A stretch of DNA of 64,000 nt, taken from Pyxicephalus adspersus (lineage: Eukaryota > Chordata > Amphibia > Anura > Pyxicephalidae). The notes under the pieces are model-generated. The model saw nothing but the letters and a program-made list of their open reading frames with translations. It made no database searches and was not told the DNA's origin. The translations under genes and the position numbers were made by a program. The DNA is taken from the NCBI RefSeq assembly GCF_032062135.1, contig NC_092866.1, positions 25,032,624 through 25,096,623 on the forward strand, given 5' to 3'. Below, one piece after another: positions 1-11,186 of this stretch (within the stretch, counting starts at the first letter, position 1; each line of letters begins with the position of its first letter).

Positions 1-503
1 AAAATAGTTATTTTAATTATGATAATACCAGGAATAAATTCCAGGTGCATGTCAATGCCCACTTTGAAATATACTTCCTAACATATATCAGCCATATAAA
101 TGTTTGATTTTAAAGTTGCAAAAAGCTCTTTTTTCATGTAAATACATTTTTTTAATTAAAATCTATAGTCTTCCAATAAACTGAAAAGGTAATATATTCT
201 TTGTCTTATTTATAAATAAATATGAGTCCCTTTTGTAATTGGCGGGTCTTAATTATTGAAATGCAAGTCGCTGGCATGTTGTTTTATTTATTTATTAAAT
301 GTATTACTAATGATTTTTACACAAAGTGAATTAGGAGAGGGGTCCTTTGGACCACTTACTAAATCACCATACAGCAAACGCAAAGCAGAGCACACCTGCT
401 CCCTGCTCTCCCCGACCCCAGGCCAGGGAGTAACAGAAACAAGCTATGCTCATATTCATGAATGGAGCCTGGTTCCAAGAAGTCCCTGAGCCCCTGTCAC
501 TTG
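1..503. other. AT-rich DNA without a recognisable gene
   Basis: AT-rich sequence with a somewhat GC-richer patch at about 335-495. An open frame at 256-489 (+) has no recognisable domain, and I treat it as chance. No repeat family is recognised. Confidence 0.5.
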
Positions 504-558
504 TTATTACATCAATTACTAATAGGAGTACACTTCCTATTGGTAATTGATGTAATAA
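504..558. repeat. Near-perfect short hairpin (24-bp arms)
   Basis: Arms 504-527 and 535-558 are reverse complements with one mismatch (23 of 24), separated by a 7-base loop. The arms begin with ttattacatcaa and end with the matching complement. This could be the core of a small palindromic transposon, a chance cruciform, or a precursor-type RNA hairpin. No flanking duplication was identified. Confidence 0.75.
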
Positions 559-927
559 TGATTTCTCTAAAAACTGAATCTTTTTTTTATTTGTGCTAAT
601 AAATATGCATAATAAAAAACACTAAAAAATATAACTGTAAATATATAGTAGTATATGTTTTTCCTAAAATAGTACATTTTCCTTAAACATTTGCTAGTAC
701 CTTGCACTTTACATAGTAGAGTAGAAAGTTTGTTGTGTTGTTTCACTAAATTTGCTACATAATTGATATGTTAGGCTTCATCATTTTCCCTAATTTATTA
801 CTTACTTTTTGTGCCTATATACTGTAGTTCCCTTCTTCATTTAGAAGTCTTTATTTCTATGACATGCTATATTCCCCATACTTGAAGTTCCGAAAGTACA
901 CATTTGTACACTTTAGAGTCAACTTTT
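559..927. other. AT-rich DNA, nothing recognised
   Basis: Low-complexity AT-rich sequence between the hairpin and the (TA)n tract. No gene or repeat family is recognised. Confidence 0.5.
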
Positions 928-929
928 TA

Positions 930-986
<57 letters not shown>
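928..986. repeat. (TA)n microsatellite
   Basis: An almost uninterrupted TA run at about 938-981, flanked by TG/TA- and AC-containing ends. The minus-strand frame through it, which reads as alternating Tyr-Ile, is an artefact of the repeat. Confidence 0.95.
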
Positions 987-2430
987 GTACAAACAATGAA
1001 CATGGTAATTTTTTTTTTCTGCCATTGAGATGTAAATTTAGCCCTGGTCAGAATTTCCCAGTTTTTATTAATCACCCCTAATCTACTACTTTTTGTTTAG
1101 TTTCGTAACCTGTACATGAATTCCTGCTGTTAGAATAATTATGTCAAGGTGTTTTTAAACTGACCTATACTTTAAGAGATAGTAGATACAGAAACAGGTA
1201 TTAAAAGGTATATAGGGACAATGTTATATGAGTTTTAGACTCAGGGATGTTCAGCAGGTCTATAATTATTTACCCATCCTGATCCTTCTTCCTTGGCTAT
1301 ATTGCTTGTTTTTGGCTATTGGTAAACTTTTGGCTATACTGGCCAGGGACATTCTAGTATTATATTTTCTTTATTTTCTTATCTTAGTTCAGAGTTATAT
1401 TCTTTTGTGTGATAACTTAATACTGCATGTTTTTGCATACAATCTGAATTTTACTGACTGTTTCTGCTTGATTCCTAACCTTGCTTTGTGTATATGATAG
1501 TAAAAGTAACAGACAGGAAACAAAAAAAAACAAAACCTCTGCAGGTATTCAGTTGTTTTTACAAGAAGAGGCAACTTTCAGATCAAAGTAATCAATTTAA
1601 TAAACGTCTACCTGTATAAGGTGTAATTTATTATAACAAGATTTAAAAACTTCAGACAGACTTTCAATACATTTACTTTTTTGTGCTTAGCAGCTATTCT
1701 TGCTCCATCAGGAAATCTTAGTTATACCATAATAATTATTACACTGGTGTGTCAGCTTGTTAGTTAATAAAAGTGTGACAAGACCAACATTTTTCTGGTG
1801 GATGACAGACTCAAAATCCAATACACTCTGCTCATGGAGTGAAAACATGGATTACTGCATCACTTGAGTGACAGCAGATTGAAATATTAATGGGATTACT
1901 GAAAGAGAAAAAAGCTTCTAAGATCTGGAAGCCTCTGCTATCCTATTATGAGTCTTTTTTTCTCAAGCCACACTACCGTTTTAGATTTTTACACTTTGTG
2001 ATTAATTCTCTCTTGTGTGACCTCTCCCACTAGTTAGACAGGGAATCACGGAGAAAAAAATTAGAGTAGCTGTTGACCCTAAATGTTTAGCACCATTAAT
2101 CACAAGCTAGTTTTGGTCTTTTAGTGCCTGAAATGGAAGGTTCTTACTATCACATGGCATCGATCAAGTGGAATCCAGGTATCTGTTCATCACAGGCTAT
2201 AAATCACAGGCACATTTGTCAGCATGAACACTGGATATGTAAATGGGAATTCTATTCAGAAAATGAGGGAAGTTGCTTTACCCTAAAAGAGTCTTAATTC
2301 TTTTTACGCAATTAGGGGAATTATAGACAGTAGACTAAAGAAAGTAATTTTATGATAAGCCATGACAGAAAGTAAAGAATCTACTCACAAAGTACTAAAA
2401 AAAAAGCTGACTTGTAGTAAGATCTGGGGG
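987..2430. other. Gene-free stretch; possible old repeat at 1228-1500
   Basis: The 1228-1497 (+) frame is Leu-rich because the DNA is pyrimidine-rich. Its sequence resembles a dispersed frog repeat I have a vague memory of, but no ends or duplications were found. The rest is unremarkable AT-rich DNA. Confidence 0.35.
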
Positions 2431-2486
2431 CAACTAAGAACACATTAGGTTTCTGAGACAACTAAGAACACATTGAGTTTCAGGTA
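2431..2486. repeat. Two-copy 28-bp tandem duplication
   Basis: Unit 1 (2431-2458) and unit 2 (2459-2486) both begin caactaagaacacatt and then diverge slightly. This is a simple local duplication with no coding consequence. Confidence 0.8.
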
Positions 2487-3340
2487 TCAGTTGTCCTTTC
2501 CTTTTAGATCTGGAGGTTCCTGATTTCAGTCCTGATTGCTTCTTTGTTTTATGGTTATGTAAATTTCCCTTGCCCTGAATCGGGATGATTTTATTATTCA
2601 CTGCCATATGCGGTAAGACATTGCTTATGAATTTTGTTATATGCAGTAAGGTTCGTGGACTAGGCACACAATTTCAACACATTTGTTTACCAGCTGAATC
2701 TCCTATCTAGAAAAATGTCAAAAAGCCTTGCATATTATGAATTTACTCTATTCAACAAATCTGAAAATTGTGAGGCTAAGCTTTTTGATGGAGTCAATCC
2801 TAATTCGAAATTTGTAGTAGTCATTTTTTTAAAAACCCATTCGTGCATAAAGAAATAGGAATTTTTGCATAATTATAGTTACTCTTGTCCGCACTGTAGC
2901 TTAAGGTCAAATGGGTGGGAAGCCCTTTAACCCATATTATGTTTTTTTTAGGGAAAATGCTGAAGCACAGGCAGAACATATAGACATCATACAGATACTG
3001 CCCTGATATTGTGAATTTTTCAAACCTATGACCATAGTGATGTAGGGTAAAAGTGCTAGCCAGTAAGCCATTATGCTGTACACGATGGTAGGAATGATAG
3101 AACTGGGGAACAATTGTTTGTTTACTTCAATTTTTAAGCTTATTTACGCTAAAATAGGTATGCTGATTCTGAAAGTGCAGTTAGTTTTCACATCAGGTTT
3201 TTTCTCTACCATGTATAATAATGCGATTACTGTAGCGTGGATTTGTATAGGCTATTCATTTACATGCAAGACAGTGTGGTCCGAGGTTGTGCCCTGCTAT
3301 ACGTAGTGAATAAGCAAAATGTATTTTTCTACTTACACAC
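2487..3340. other. Gene-free stretch upstream of the transposon relic
   Basis: AT-rich DNA. It may include the untranslated 5' part or intron of the element whose broken gene starts at 3363, but I could not find a terminal inverted repeat marking its end. The 3073-3306 (+) frame has no recognisable domain. Confidence 0.4.
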
Positions 3341-3360
3341 GTATTTCCTTTCTTTCAGAG
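3341..3360 (+). promoter_or_regulatory. Splice-acceptor-like site before the transposon gene
   Basis: A pyrimidine-rich run ending ttcctttctttcag occurs just upstream of the ATG at 3363. It looks like a 3' splice site and suggests the ancestral transcript had an intron in its 5' untranslated region. If so, this copy arrived as DNA and not as a reverse-transcribed mRNA. This is inferred from sequence form alone. Confidence 0.45.
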
Positions 3361-3362
3361 TC

Positions 3363-5036
3363 ATGTCTGACTTTGCTGTTTCTCGTCGTCGTCTCGCCTA
3401 AACAACCCTGATTCATTTTGTTATATCTGTGCCAGTTTCACCATTACCAATCAAAGGGCGAATCTCAGCACATTTGTAGCACAAGCCTATTTGGCATATT
3501 TCAAAGTTAAACTTGGTGATCAAGATAAGTCTTGGGCCCCTCATAAGGTGTGCAAACAGTGTGTCGAGGGTTAACGGATGTGAACAAAGGGAACGTGATA
3601 AGATGCCATTTGGTATACCTATGCTTTGGCGAGAGCCAGGAGATCATTTCAGTGACTGTTACTTTTGTATAGTGAAAACTTCAGGATATAACAAGAAAAA
3701 TAAATGTAACATAGAGTATCCTAGTCTACCATCGGCTATACGCCCAGTGGCTCACTCAGATGAAATCCCAGTGCCGGTTTTCGTTACACTACGATCTTTT
3801 GAAGAACATGATTATGGTGATGAACTAGGTGACAACAATGATGAAAGGTTTAAAATTGAAAGGGACTTTAAATTTAAGGGACTTGATCAGCATGAGTTGA
3901 GTGATTTGGGATGTGATTTGGGACTATTGAAGAAGGCTTCAGAACTCCTAGCATCAAGACTGCGTGAGAAAAACTTATTTGAAAAAGGAACAAAAGTATT
4001 ATACTTTCGAACCAGAGAAATTGCATTTCTGCAGTAGTTAAGAAGTGACAGTGGCTTTTGTATTGCCATAACATACCTGGTTTAATGGAGGAATTGGGAA
4101 TTCCAATCCATAACTCAACTGAATGGCGACTATTCATCGATAGCTCAAAGTGGAGCTTAAAATGTGTCCTCCTTCACAATGGCAATATATTTTTGTCAGT
4201 TCCAATTGGCCATTCAGTTTCTCCTTGTGAAGAATATGCATACATAAAGAGAGTTATTGAGTTGTTGCAATATCACCAACACATTAGGTCACCTAGGTTG
4301 ACCTTAAAATGGTATGCTTCCATCTTGATCAGCAACGCAGATACACCAAGTAACTCTGTTATCTGTGCATGTGGGACAGCAGAGCTTGTGAGAGGCATTG
4401 GGTGGAAAGGAATTGGCCTCCAAGATCTGCCCTAAAACCAGGTGATCCAAACATTCTACGAGCCACTTGTTTATTGGAAGAATAATATATTCCCGCCTCT
4501 GCACATGAAACTGGGTCTGATGAAGCAGTTTGTTAAAGCTTTGCCAACTGAAGTTTCAAGTACCTCATTTTGGCATTTCCTAGCCTGACATTTGAAAATA
4601 AACGGCCGATGTGTTTGATGGTCCACAGATTCGGCAGCTCATCAAAGATAAACATTTCATCAGGACAATGCAAGAAGTCGAAAAGAATGCTTGGGCGTCA
4701 TTCAAAGCCATTGTCAAGGTCTTTCTTGGAAACACATGAGCACATAATTACACAGAAATTGTCCAGAAACTCTTGGAGAGATACAAAATGCTTGGTTGCA
4801 ATATGAGGATCAAGGTGTATTTTCTGCATAGCCATCTTTCTAACTTCCCGGAAAACCTTGGTGCAGTCAGTGATGAGCAAGGTGAACGATTCCACCAAGA
4901 CTTGAAGGCCATGGAAGGACAGTATCAGGGTAGATGTAATGTACATATGATGGCTGACTATTGTTGGAGCATCCGACTTGATTGTCCCAACACTGAACAC
5001 TCCGGGAAAAGCTATAACCATAAATTTTTACCTTAA
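3363..5036 (+). pseudogene. Decayed transposon-type gene with Cys-x-x-Cys pairs
   Basis: A broken gene of roughly 540 codons on the plus strand. The reading frame starts at ATG 3363 with MSDFAVSRRR and moves among all three frames to a final TAA at 5034-5036. Recognisable segments are a finger-like part (CYIC at 3419-3430, later a His/Cys cluster ending KVCKQC near 3562), WREP...CYFC at about 3636-3668, DSSKWSLKCVLLHNG near 4142-4186, CYLC at 4357-4368, FPPLHMKLGLMKQF from 4490, and SDEQGERFHQDLK with MADYCWS near 4871-4974. I count at least six frameshifts (near 3400, 3580, 4040, 4300, 4485 and 4560-4615) and in-frame stops at 4351 and 4737, so it cannot make the protein. I recognise the sequence as one of a repetitive, uncharacterised animal protein family that I believe is transposon-encoded. 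The family name is not known to me, and no catalytic triad is claimed. Nothing nearby looks like a partner gene. Confidence 0.75.
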
Positions 5037-6727
5037 CTGCTTACCTGATTATTTTTCAAATGTTTTAGTATAAAAAAAAAATGTCATAGAGTAGCAATAA
5101 ATCCTTTGTATGAACAAAAGAAATTGAAATAAACAGTACATTCAAGGTATTATTTCATTATTTTTTCATTGTATGTAAAATTTGTATGTTTTTTGACAAA
5201 AATGGAAGGTATCCTGTATCGTACAAACTGGATGTAATAGCAAAAAACTGGGGTCATTTCTGGATTCACCACCCAAAAAATAATAAAAAAACAAGTGTAA
5301 GATCTAACTCAACAAAAAATGCGTTCCCCAGTGAAGTCTGCCCGTCATTTAATATTTGTCATTCCATTTGCAGATTTGTAATGATTGTTACAGAGGGAAA
5401 CAGATGGACAGAGAGACATTAAAAAACACTGATTTTTTTTTGAAGTTAACAAAGGCTGTCTGAAGAGTAAGAAGTATTAAGTCTTGCTTATTAATTAGTA
5501 TGTTAATTAATACATACATTTACAAGGCAGTAAATAAACTGTAGATACTTTTAGTTTTTGCTTGACTGATTCATTAATAAAAAAAAGAAAAACTGAACTA
5601 AATGGATTCCTGAATCTTAAGTTTAAAACAATTTTCAGATGAACATTGAATTGGTAGTTCATTCTGTTTATGCAGTGGACAGTACTCTACAGTGAGCTAG
5701 GTAACAACACAATTGACCTCTTAAATAAACCTTATCAAGTTGAATTTATTATTTAATTTATTTTCTTGCTATATAAACTGTCCGGATCTTCTTTTAAAGA
5801 ACCATTAATAACCAAAAACACAAAATACGCCTTTGCCACAATGCTATCAGTTAAACTGTACCTACATGCATTTTTAATATTGTGATTTGTTTATTATGCA
5901 GATCCTCTGATAACAGCCTAAGGTTGTTTATTTCCAGTTTTTGTTTCCCACAGTACTATACAGTAATATATCTTTGTTCTGCTGTAAAAAAAATTGCAAT
6001 GTGGACACTGTTCAGTGTACCAGTGTTTATTGTAAATTAGAAAACAGGAGAAATTACAATAGTTTATTTTCTGTTAAAGACAATATTGATACAATATTGA
6101 AATATTGAAAATATTGAAATAATATTAAAATGATGAATATAATCATCATGTCCATAAACATTTGGCATGTTTGGTGCTCTTTTATCTCTGCTTAATCAGA
6201 ACAATTCAATTATATCAATTATGTTTTTATCTCTTTAATTATATATTTTTAAAAATTGTCTATTTCTTGGATGGCTTTGTTTCCCATGGATTGACTTTTA
6301 CACAGTGATATTCAGGTTGCAGAGTCTAAATGTACATTTATGAGATAAATGTTTGTGCACATGCATGAGATGAATAGTCATTATCATCACGGATGTTAGA
6401 AATAGCATTTTAAAATGTGCACTAATCAACATGAAAAAAAATATACAAAAACAAAAGTTTACAAATCAAAGCACAAGCAAAAAAATAAATGCATATTCAA
6501 TTATGCAAATATTTTCTTCATTGGACTTTAAATAGTTCAAATGGCTCAAAAACACTATAAAAATAATTTTGGTTTATGTGAACATGTGAATAATACATAT
6601 GCATAGCAGGTGGCAGTAACAATGTTTTTGTGAGTTGGTCTTTTTCAAGCCAAGTCCTTATATGTATAGGGTTTGATGCAACCGTTCTTCCTGGAAATAC
6701 ATTCCAGTACAGAAATCCTAGAATAAA
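5037..6727. other. Gene-free AT-rich stretch
   Basis: The part next to 5036 may be the 3' end of the transposon relic, but no matching terminal repeat was seen. From about 6060 to 6130 there is an imprecise reiteration of 'aatattga'. The short open frame at 5186-5422 has no recognisable content. Confidence 0.45.
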
Positions 6728-6935
6728 GGGCCTGATTTAATAAAGCTTTTAAAGACTAGAGAAAACAGAAAACCATGGTAGAACCTGGGTGATCCAACCT
6801 GGTATAGATCTGGTCCATGAATAAAAACATTATCTAACTAATAGAGAAATGTTAGAAAACTATTACACGTTTCCTGGATCACCTTGTTCTCCTATACCAG
6901 TTTCTTTTCACGTCATGAGGAGCTTTACTAAATCA
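6728..6935. mobile_element. Palindromic MITE, family A, degraded copy
   Basis: Starts gggcctgatttaataaagct and ends with the degraded complement agctttactaaatca. The arms also share the internal phrase 'gggtgatccaacctgg' on the left and its complement-like 'cctggatcacc' on the right. At about 208 bp with no coding capacity, it belongs to the same family as the copies at 56451, 56688 and 60708. The transposase source is unknown. Confidence 0.75.
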
Positions 6936-8389
6936 TTGTTTTAAGGAAACATATCCCAAAACAATCTAATATTAGCGTATTTAGGGCTAGGAATTGCATG
7001 AAACGGCATGTTTAATGAAATCCCATTGGCTAATTCTGACATTTTTAGAAATGTTGAATAACAACATCGTGCCGATTAGAATGATAGTCTATTCCTCTAT
7101 ATATAAGGTGGCTTAAGACAAAATGGGCCCATTAGCAAAACCTAAAATGGAACATTATATGCTCAACCTCTTTCCTGTTTTATTTTTTAAATAAATAAAA
7201 TAAAAAGTCTTGCATGTTCTAGCTCCATTGCTAGACAGGTAAATTTATGTGTTTTTTTAGGGTTAGCAGTTTAAAAGTAATATATCTTTCAGCTTCTACA
7301 TGCCCAACATCTCACTGACCCTCCTAAAGCGGCAGTCCAATACTACTTTTGCATCCAAACACAAATACATGAAGAAGAGGGAGAGTACTCTACTGGATAA
7401 AAAAGAACGGGGTGCTGTAGATAGAGTTGACATTACCGATAACCAGCAAAGAACACAATTAGTGTACAATATTACCTGCTATATTAGGTGCTCAGGTCCT
7501 TCAAGACAGTTTTGAAAGGAAGGGCTGCCAGACCAGATGTAATGTGGGATCATATGGACAGGCAAAAATGGAACCTGATAACACACCTCACATTGCAACC
7601 TAAAACAATTAGCATACCGCACAATTCTTTTCATTAGACTTTTACCACCACAGCATAAATCCTCTATACTGAGCAGACCGAATAAGCTCCTTACACAACT
7701 CGTCAATGCACTCGGCATATCACACATTTACCTGTGAGGTCTTACCCATGCACCAGCAGGCTGCCACTTTAAAGTTGAGGGCAGATTTGCAGCTCCCAGC
7801 CAACCATTTTTATTTTCCCTAGGCTTCTTCTTGGCACTCATTCTCCTAATCTCTTCCCAGCTCAACTATAGCGCTGTGCTGCTTCATCATGTTCTAGGTT
7901 CTGGAAAACAGAGCATTCTACAACCTCCTGATGCTACGAAGGTTCCCAGTAAGGTCCTTGGTAATCCCCCAGGGCAGGCAAACCCTGCCAAAATCTTAAT
8001 CAGAAACTTATGCATAGGACAAACCCTATATTTGCACGGTAATTATGCAATTTAAAAATCCTCAATAATATTAATTTCATAACAATTCAGTACGTAAAAC
8101 TGTTCTGGACCAAAATAAAAGAAAAAGAATATAGAAGTGGAAGAAACCTTTTATAGCTGACCCTAAACCAAAAATTTAATTTTAATTGAATTTGTGGGAA
8201 AATTTGTATGAACACCATTATAAATGAACTTTAGGAAGTACACTGTTAATATATAAAAATGTATATTTATATTTTTGCCCAACCATTACTGTGATGCATA
8301 CAACTCAGAAAGTACAATGAGGATGAAAAACATTTTCTATTTTTTAGTTAAGAAATACAATGGTGCCATTGCTCCACTTGTAGTCTGCT
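6936..8389. other. Gene-free stretch with a GC-richer patch
   Basis: The part at about 7300-8010 is less AT-rich than its surroundings and contains open frames on both strands (7300-7515 plus, 7479-7727 minus, 7831-8055 plus). None has a motif I recognise. It is probably an old unidentified repeat. Confidence 0.35.
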
Positions 8390-9030
8390 GACTGGACAAT
8401 GAAGGAGCAGTACATACTGATAAGGCATTAGCTCTGCTTCTTCTGTTTCCATTTCTGCCAGCTTGTCTCCTATTGTATTTGCAACAGGCAGCAGAGCCTA
8501 ATTGATATGTATATCAAGGTTGACGTAGGTAAATTCACCAGTTTTATATGAAAAATCCATAGATAACTGCATTAACATTTTTTGTATTGCTTGAACTTCA
8601 GCCTTTTCATTTGGCCCTTTAGGTTATCCATGAACACACAATGTCAAAATCCTGCCAAACAGAAGTCACTGAAAATTGTTGTGCAACTTCAAGGCATTTT
8701 TGTTTAACTTAACAGTGTTTTATTTTTTTCTTTTACAGGTAACAAAAAAGGCAGGAGTAGTTTTAAAGGACAGAAGGATCATATTATAACATACCAAGTC
8801 ATCACTGAGAGACATTTTTATACAATGAAGAGCAACCTTAGTGTTAGTCTCTAATGCCAAGGGTTGTTGCTAAACAGCTGAAGATTTTGGCAGCTCTGAC
8901 AGCACTGTGGTACGACTAAAAGTCACCATGCTAAAAGCATTTGTGATGTTTGCCCAAGCTTGTCTCTTGCTTCTAAGCAGGTGGACACCAAGTACAGTTT
9001 GTGGTCAAAAGGCTTTACTAATTTCCAGTT
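8390..9030 (-). pseudogene. Possible decayed coding sequence, unidentified
   Basis: Read on the minus strand, this stretch has unusually few stops for such AT-rich DNA. From 9030 down to about 8705 one frame has only two stops in roughly 100 codons and includes the phrase ALETNTKVALHCIKMSLSDD. Near 8550-8400 another open run includes ALLPVANTIGDKLAEMETEE, preceded by a single stop. The acidic, helix-like composition resembles protein sequence and not simple repeat. I do not recognise the family, and no start codon, splice sites or poly-A tail can be assigned. It could be a processed pseudogene, a transposon gene, or chance. Confidence 0.22.
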
Positions 9031-10792
9031 CCAATGATCAAGTTCCAACTTGAGTGTTAACTCTTAGATTCCCACGTTAGTGTAAAAACAGTAGTTTTCC
9101 AGTCTGGTGATTTTTTTTTTTTACTAGTATATATAGCATGCAGGATATGAAGTGATTGTCTTTAATATACTGACTAATCTTCTACCCGCAATGTATTTTA
9201 ATAGAGCCCTGAGATGCACACACAACACCAGTTTTATTTCTTTTTGTAATCTTGCTATAATTGCTCCTGTCTAGTTGTGTAACACTTAATAATCTCAGCC
9301 GCTTTCATATTGCAGAGCAACTGTGAATTTTGTGTGTTTATTAATTTTATTCTCTTGGGGTCTTAGCTATCTTTATAAAACTCATCAGAGGGAAATTAGT
9401 TTTATTTTTGTATTTATGTACATCACAGAGTGATTTGTAATGCTTAATGCCAAATTCTGCCCCAATGATTTAAATTGTTCGGGAATCTAAAGCAGTTATA
9501 TGGAGGTAAAGCTAAACAGTTAAAAAAAGGGACCTAGTTCACGGGAGCTTGCATAATGAATGCTGACTTTGTACAACAGTCTGATGGAAATATAATCATA
9601 AAAAAGAGGCATGCCATAAAGATGTTCATCTTTGCAAGTGGACTTTTACTGTGTCAAATATGTTGTGGTGTGAATGGAAGTGCATACACGCCATAATAAA
9701 CTGAATTAGTTCTTGTGGTCATTGAGCACCAGAAATAATCTTAGTTAGTCTTAGCTCATGAGTTCTGTCAGACTAAGTCTGGCCACTACATACACTGGTC
9801 AGTTTTGTCAAGCAATCCCCTTGATAGGCCATAAATTAATTCTTTATTTCTGAATTTGATGAAGGAAAAGTGGTCCTAAGGGACTGTAGAATACAAAGAA
9901 CTTTGATCAATCCAGTTGGAATATGTCCATCTATACAAGCATCCAATGTGAAGGTCTAGCTATTGGTTTGCATTTCAAAAGTTCTCCTAAATTAAATCTC
10001 CTAAATTATTATTTTTATTTTATCAAATTCTGAAACAGGTGCACAAACACATAAAAAAATGATTTCATCTAACATAAACCTATTTACAGATGCACTATAG
10101 TTCTTGTGTTTACGGGGAAAATATGTGAGATCACATCTTGCCAGCCAATATAACAATAGATCACCGTTATAATGTCCTATTGTTGGCTGATTACAAATGA
10201 TTTGTTGCTACACATTTGCATGAATCAAGTCTCCAATGACCTGAAGCATGTCTCCTTATGATAGAAAATGGCTACATGTCACCTATCGAACAGGATACTT
10301 GTGCCTAAAACCTTGTACAAATTTTTTGTGATACATGTGTATTGTGCAAATTCTAACATCTCTATTGGTTTGGAAATTAAAAGTTTTATTATGTATAAGT
10401 AAAGAAAAGGTACAATTGAACATATGTATATTTTGGGATGTGGCATCTTTATTATTATGTGAATGGTATTCATGGATTTAATACTATTTGTCCAAATTAA
10501 AACCCTGACATTCACACTGGGATTTATTATTCTATTATAGTAAATAAATATCACATTTATCTTTATTATATTTGGGGATGGGTACAAATGTTTTCTTGGG
10601 AAAATGGCTGGGTGGAAAAAAAGGCAAAAAAATAAATGTTAAACTTTGTATATTGGCACATAAAGAAGGAGGAAGAAAATGAGGAAAAAATTCATTTTTA
10701 GGGATATTTACTTATTGGACTTTAATATTGGTATCAGATATTGCTAGGATGATAAAAATTGTCAACCAAACACAGTCTCATTCTATAAAATG
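9031..10792. other. Gene-free AT-rich stretch
   Basis: No recognised repeat. The minus-strand frame at 10279-10587 is rich in Ile, Asn and Tyr, as expected from random AT-rich DNA. Confidence 0.5.
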
Positions 10793-11186
10793 GTCTAGGG
10801 CAGGGGTGTCAAACTCAATGTCCATTTTCTTGGCCCCCAAAGGATTCCCAAATATGACTTGCAGCTGACCCACCGCTGCATTGAAAAAGCACCACTACTA
10901 CAATTCACGGCATCACTCGTGTCTAAAGACCAGCAGCCTCTCTGCCTATGCGTAGCCCCACATTGGACTGTTTTATGGACGCAAGTAATGCTGGGAATTG
11001 TGGTAGCGGCATCACTTGCGCCTATAGACCAGCCGCATCTCTGCCTATGCGTGGCCCTGCATTTGACTGTTGACGCAGGGAATTATAATAGAGGTGATAT
11101 TTCAGTTTCAAATTTGGCCCGCGACTTTGTCTAAGTTTTTAATTTTGGACAACTGCGTATTTAAGTTTCACAGCCCTGGTCTAGGG
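10793..11186. mobile_element. Non-autonomous hAT element with 8-bp target duplication
   Basis: The element runs 10801-11178 (378 bp) and is flanked on both sides by gtctaggg (10793-10800 and 11179-11186). An 8-bp target duplication is typical of hAT transposons. The ends are caggggtgtcaaactca and the imperfect complement gtttcacagccctg. Inside, a segment of about 99 bp is duplicated: gcatcact begins at 10910 and again at 11009, each followed by a ctctgcctatgcgt block. The open frames here only follow the duplication. There is no transposase, so this was a passive copy. Confidence 0.9.

Noticed and set aside
504..558. microRNA precursor
   Set aside because: The arms are only 24 bp with no lower stem, and nothing else supports processing; kept only as a hairpin.
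857..1075. Minus-strand open frame with alternating Tyr-Ile
   Set aside because: It is the translation of a (TA)n microsatellite.
1228..1497. 89-codon Leu-rich frame that looks like a membrane protein
   Set aside because: The hydrophobicity comes from T-rich DNA; no conserved motif, start context or splice structure, and the DNA resembles a dispersed repeat.
3874..4137. Minus-strand open frames overlapping the transposon relic
   Set aside because: Shadows of the plus-strand protein blocks, which match a known family in order.
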